Below the pieces are notes generated by a model that had not been told where the DNA came from, searched no databases, and saw only the letters and a list, made by a program, of their open reading frames with translations. The translations under genes and the position numbers were made by a program. From Cellulomonas terrae (GTDB taxonomy: Bacteria; Actinomycetota; Actinomycetes; Actinomycetales; Cellulomonadaceae), in NCBI RefSeq assembly GCF_007990265.1, contig NZ_BJWH01000019.1:1-64000 (forward strand): a stretch of DNA of 64,000 nucleotides, written 5' to 3'. The number at the start of each line of letters is the position of its first letter. Position 1 is the first letter of the stretch. Positions 62,401-64,000 of the stretch are shown piece by piece.

Positions 62401-64000
62401 CGACCTGGAGATGGCCGAGGGCGTCCAGGCGACGGTCGACGACCGCCGGATCGTCGTGCAGGCGCCCGACGACCCGGGCGTGCTCCAGATCGCCTACACC
62501 GCGTCCAACAAGCGCGGTGGGCGGGACACCGGGGTGCTCACCGTGACGGTGTCCGCGGACGCCCCGGTGCTGCCCCCCATCGCGCGCGACATCGTCGTGC
62601 CCGCGACCGACACGCTGGACCGCACCGAGGTGTCCGTCGACGTGCTCGCGGTCGCGCAGAACCCGAGCGGCCCGCTGAGCGACCTCGAGGTCTCCGTGCC
62701 GGCGTCGCAGGCGGACGTCGCACGGGTCAGCGAGACCGGCGAGGTCGTCGTGACGCTCGTCGACCACGCCCAGACGGTGCCCTACCTGCTGACCAACAGG
62801 ACCGGGTCCACCCCGGTCGCGTCGTACGCGTTCATCACCGTGCCCGCGCTCGGGTTCTTCCGGCCCGTGCCCCGGCCGAAGGCTCCCGAGCTGCGCGTCG
62901 CGTCGGGCGAGCGCCTCGTCGTCCCGCTCGGCGAGCAGGTGCAGGTGGCGCCCGGACGCACGGCAAGGATCGCGGACCCCCTGGGCGTGTCCGCCACCCG
63001 GTCGGACGGGACGAGCCCGATCGTCGACGACGAGACCCTGCAGTTCACCTCGGCACCCGGGTACGCCGGGCCGGCGTCGATCACGGTCCCCGTGACGAAC
63101 GCGGCCTCGCCCGGGGACACCTCGGCGCGGACATCCGTCATCACGCTGCAGATCACCGTGTACGCGGTCGACGACTACCCCCCGACGTTCGAGCCGTCCA
63201 CCATCGACGTGGCGCCCGGTGAGCCCGCGCTCTCCGTCGACCTCCGGTCCTTCACCACCGGGCCCGAGGGCGCCAACCCGACGGACGGGCGCTACGCGTA
63301 CACGCTGGTCTCAGCGATCCCGGCGGGGTTCTCGGGTGCCATCGACGACGGGGTGCTGAGCATCGCCGCGGACGCGACCACCGCCAAGGGCCGCACCGAG
63401 ACGCTGGCCGTCCGCGTCGGCTACGGCCGGACCGGGTCGTTCGAGACGGCCGTGGACGTGCGGGTGATCGCCAGCACGAGGCCGACGATCCGACTCGTCG
63501 ACCGCACGATCCCGGACGGGGTCGAGGGTCGTCAGAGCACGGTGGACGTGCTCGAGGGTGCGTTCAACCCGTTCGCACCCGAGCCGATGTCCGTCGTCGG
63601 CGCCACCGTCGAGACACCGGGTGCGGGTACGGCGGGAGCGACGTCGAGCACCGTGAGCGTTCGGCCCGCCAACGGCTTCATCGGCCAGATGGTCACGAGG
63701 TTCCGCGTCCGGGACGTCACCGGAGACCCGGACCGTGAGGTGGAGGGACGGGTCACCGTCATCGTGCGCGGCAAGCCCGCCACGCCGATCGCCCCACGGA
63801 TCGGCGAGGTCCGGGACCGCACCGTCGTGCTGTCCTGGGACGCGCCGGACAACCGCGGTGCACCGATCACCGGCTACCGCGTCGTCGCGAGCCCGGGCAA
63901 CATCGTGCGGCAGTGCGCGAGCACGACGTGCACCCTCGACAGTCTCACCAACGACGTCGAGTACACGTTCACCGTCGCCGCGCAGAACGAGGTCGACTGG
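59402..64000 (+). CDS. Giant Ig-like/FN3 repeat surface protein (3' end outside the window)
   Basis: Open from ATG 59402 to the right edge, at least 1533 residues. A signal anchor (AVVTVPVLVLVLALLDQGFPL) is followed by a beta-propeller-like region of about 320 residues (GGVWLTATSKLQLGRYN, VVVLNDTLRGRLWMPL). Then come many tandem Ig/cadherin-like units with recurrent LxNDxD and DPDGDxL motifs (DNDSSSDCG, DFLDPDGDDL, PLANDADPAG, VLDGAYDPDGDRL, VLANDVDSSGGDL). A fibronectin type III unit begins near base 63780 (VVLSWDAPDNRGAPITGY). It is probably a surface adhesin or wall-sensing protein exported with the kinase/FHA/PP2C operon, a cluster known in actinobacteria, usually followed by MoxR/DUF58 genes. 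The C-terminus is unseen. Confidence 0.88.

Noticed and set aside
60671..62767. 2.1-kb minus-strand open frame inside the surface protein gene
   Set aside because: The plus strand frame from 59402 is open through the whole region and encodes recognisable Ig-like repeats; the minus frame has only repetitive His/Arg/Val sequence.

Overview
The window is a stretch of chromosome from a very GC-rich, mycothiol- and F420-using actinobacterium, most likely a Cellulomonas or close relative in the Cellulomonadaceae. The evidence is a GH10 xylanase with a CBM2 cellulose-binding module at the left edge, a mycothiol-dependent isomerase-fold protein, an F420-type luciferase-like oxidoreductase, many GTG starts, many leaderless transcripts (TAGGCT-like -10 box 6 to 8 bases before the start), and core gene order typical of high-GC Gram-positives. 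No rRNA, tRNA, CRISPR array, insertion sequence or prophage was seen.

Layout. 1-20.7 kb holds mixed metabolic and envelope genes: xylanase, ketopantoate-reductase-like protein, PEP carboxylase, a sulfite-oxidase-like/flavin reductase pair, DEAD-box helicase, a MacB/FtsX-type ABC exporter, convergent CYTH and CHAD genes, a large lipoprotein beside a possible EcfT remnant, a MarR/OhrR-like regulator, a VOC protein, an LLM oxidoreductase, a membrane metallophosphatase, a bulb-lectin/VanY fusion, and a DtxR-type regulator. 20.7-31.5 kb runs through an MFS exporter, a HerA-like ATPase, leuS, degV, comEA, comEC and holA. 34.9-53.9 kb is housekeeping: rpsT, lepA, hemW, hrcA, dnaJ, rsmE, phoH-like, ybeY, corC-like and era. 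Inside it lie a PemK-like protein, an ATP-grasp/alpha-E/transglutaminase operon and several membrane proteins. 53.9-64 kb holds an alpha/beta hydrolase and then a tightly overlapping signalling operon: PP2C phosphatase, FHA protein, membrane Ser/Thr kinase, and a giant Ig-like/FN3 surface protein that runs off the right edge.

The most unusual part is 31.5-34.8 kb, between holA and rpsT, which are often close neighbours in actinobacteria. It contains two tandem paralogous short EAL proteins (one keeps the c-di-GMP phosphodiesterase residues, the other has lost them). Divergent from them are a 47-residue secreted peptide precursor ending in a Cys-Cys-Lys-Ile-Ile-Asn tail and an XRE-type helix-turn-helix regulator with a long TPR region. 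Peptide plus HTH-TPR sensor is the layout of the Firmicutes RRNPP quorum-sensing families. A peptide-pheromone/c-di-GMP module of this kind in an actinobacterium is the best candidate for an undescribed system here. The link is inferred from architecture and position only.
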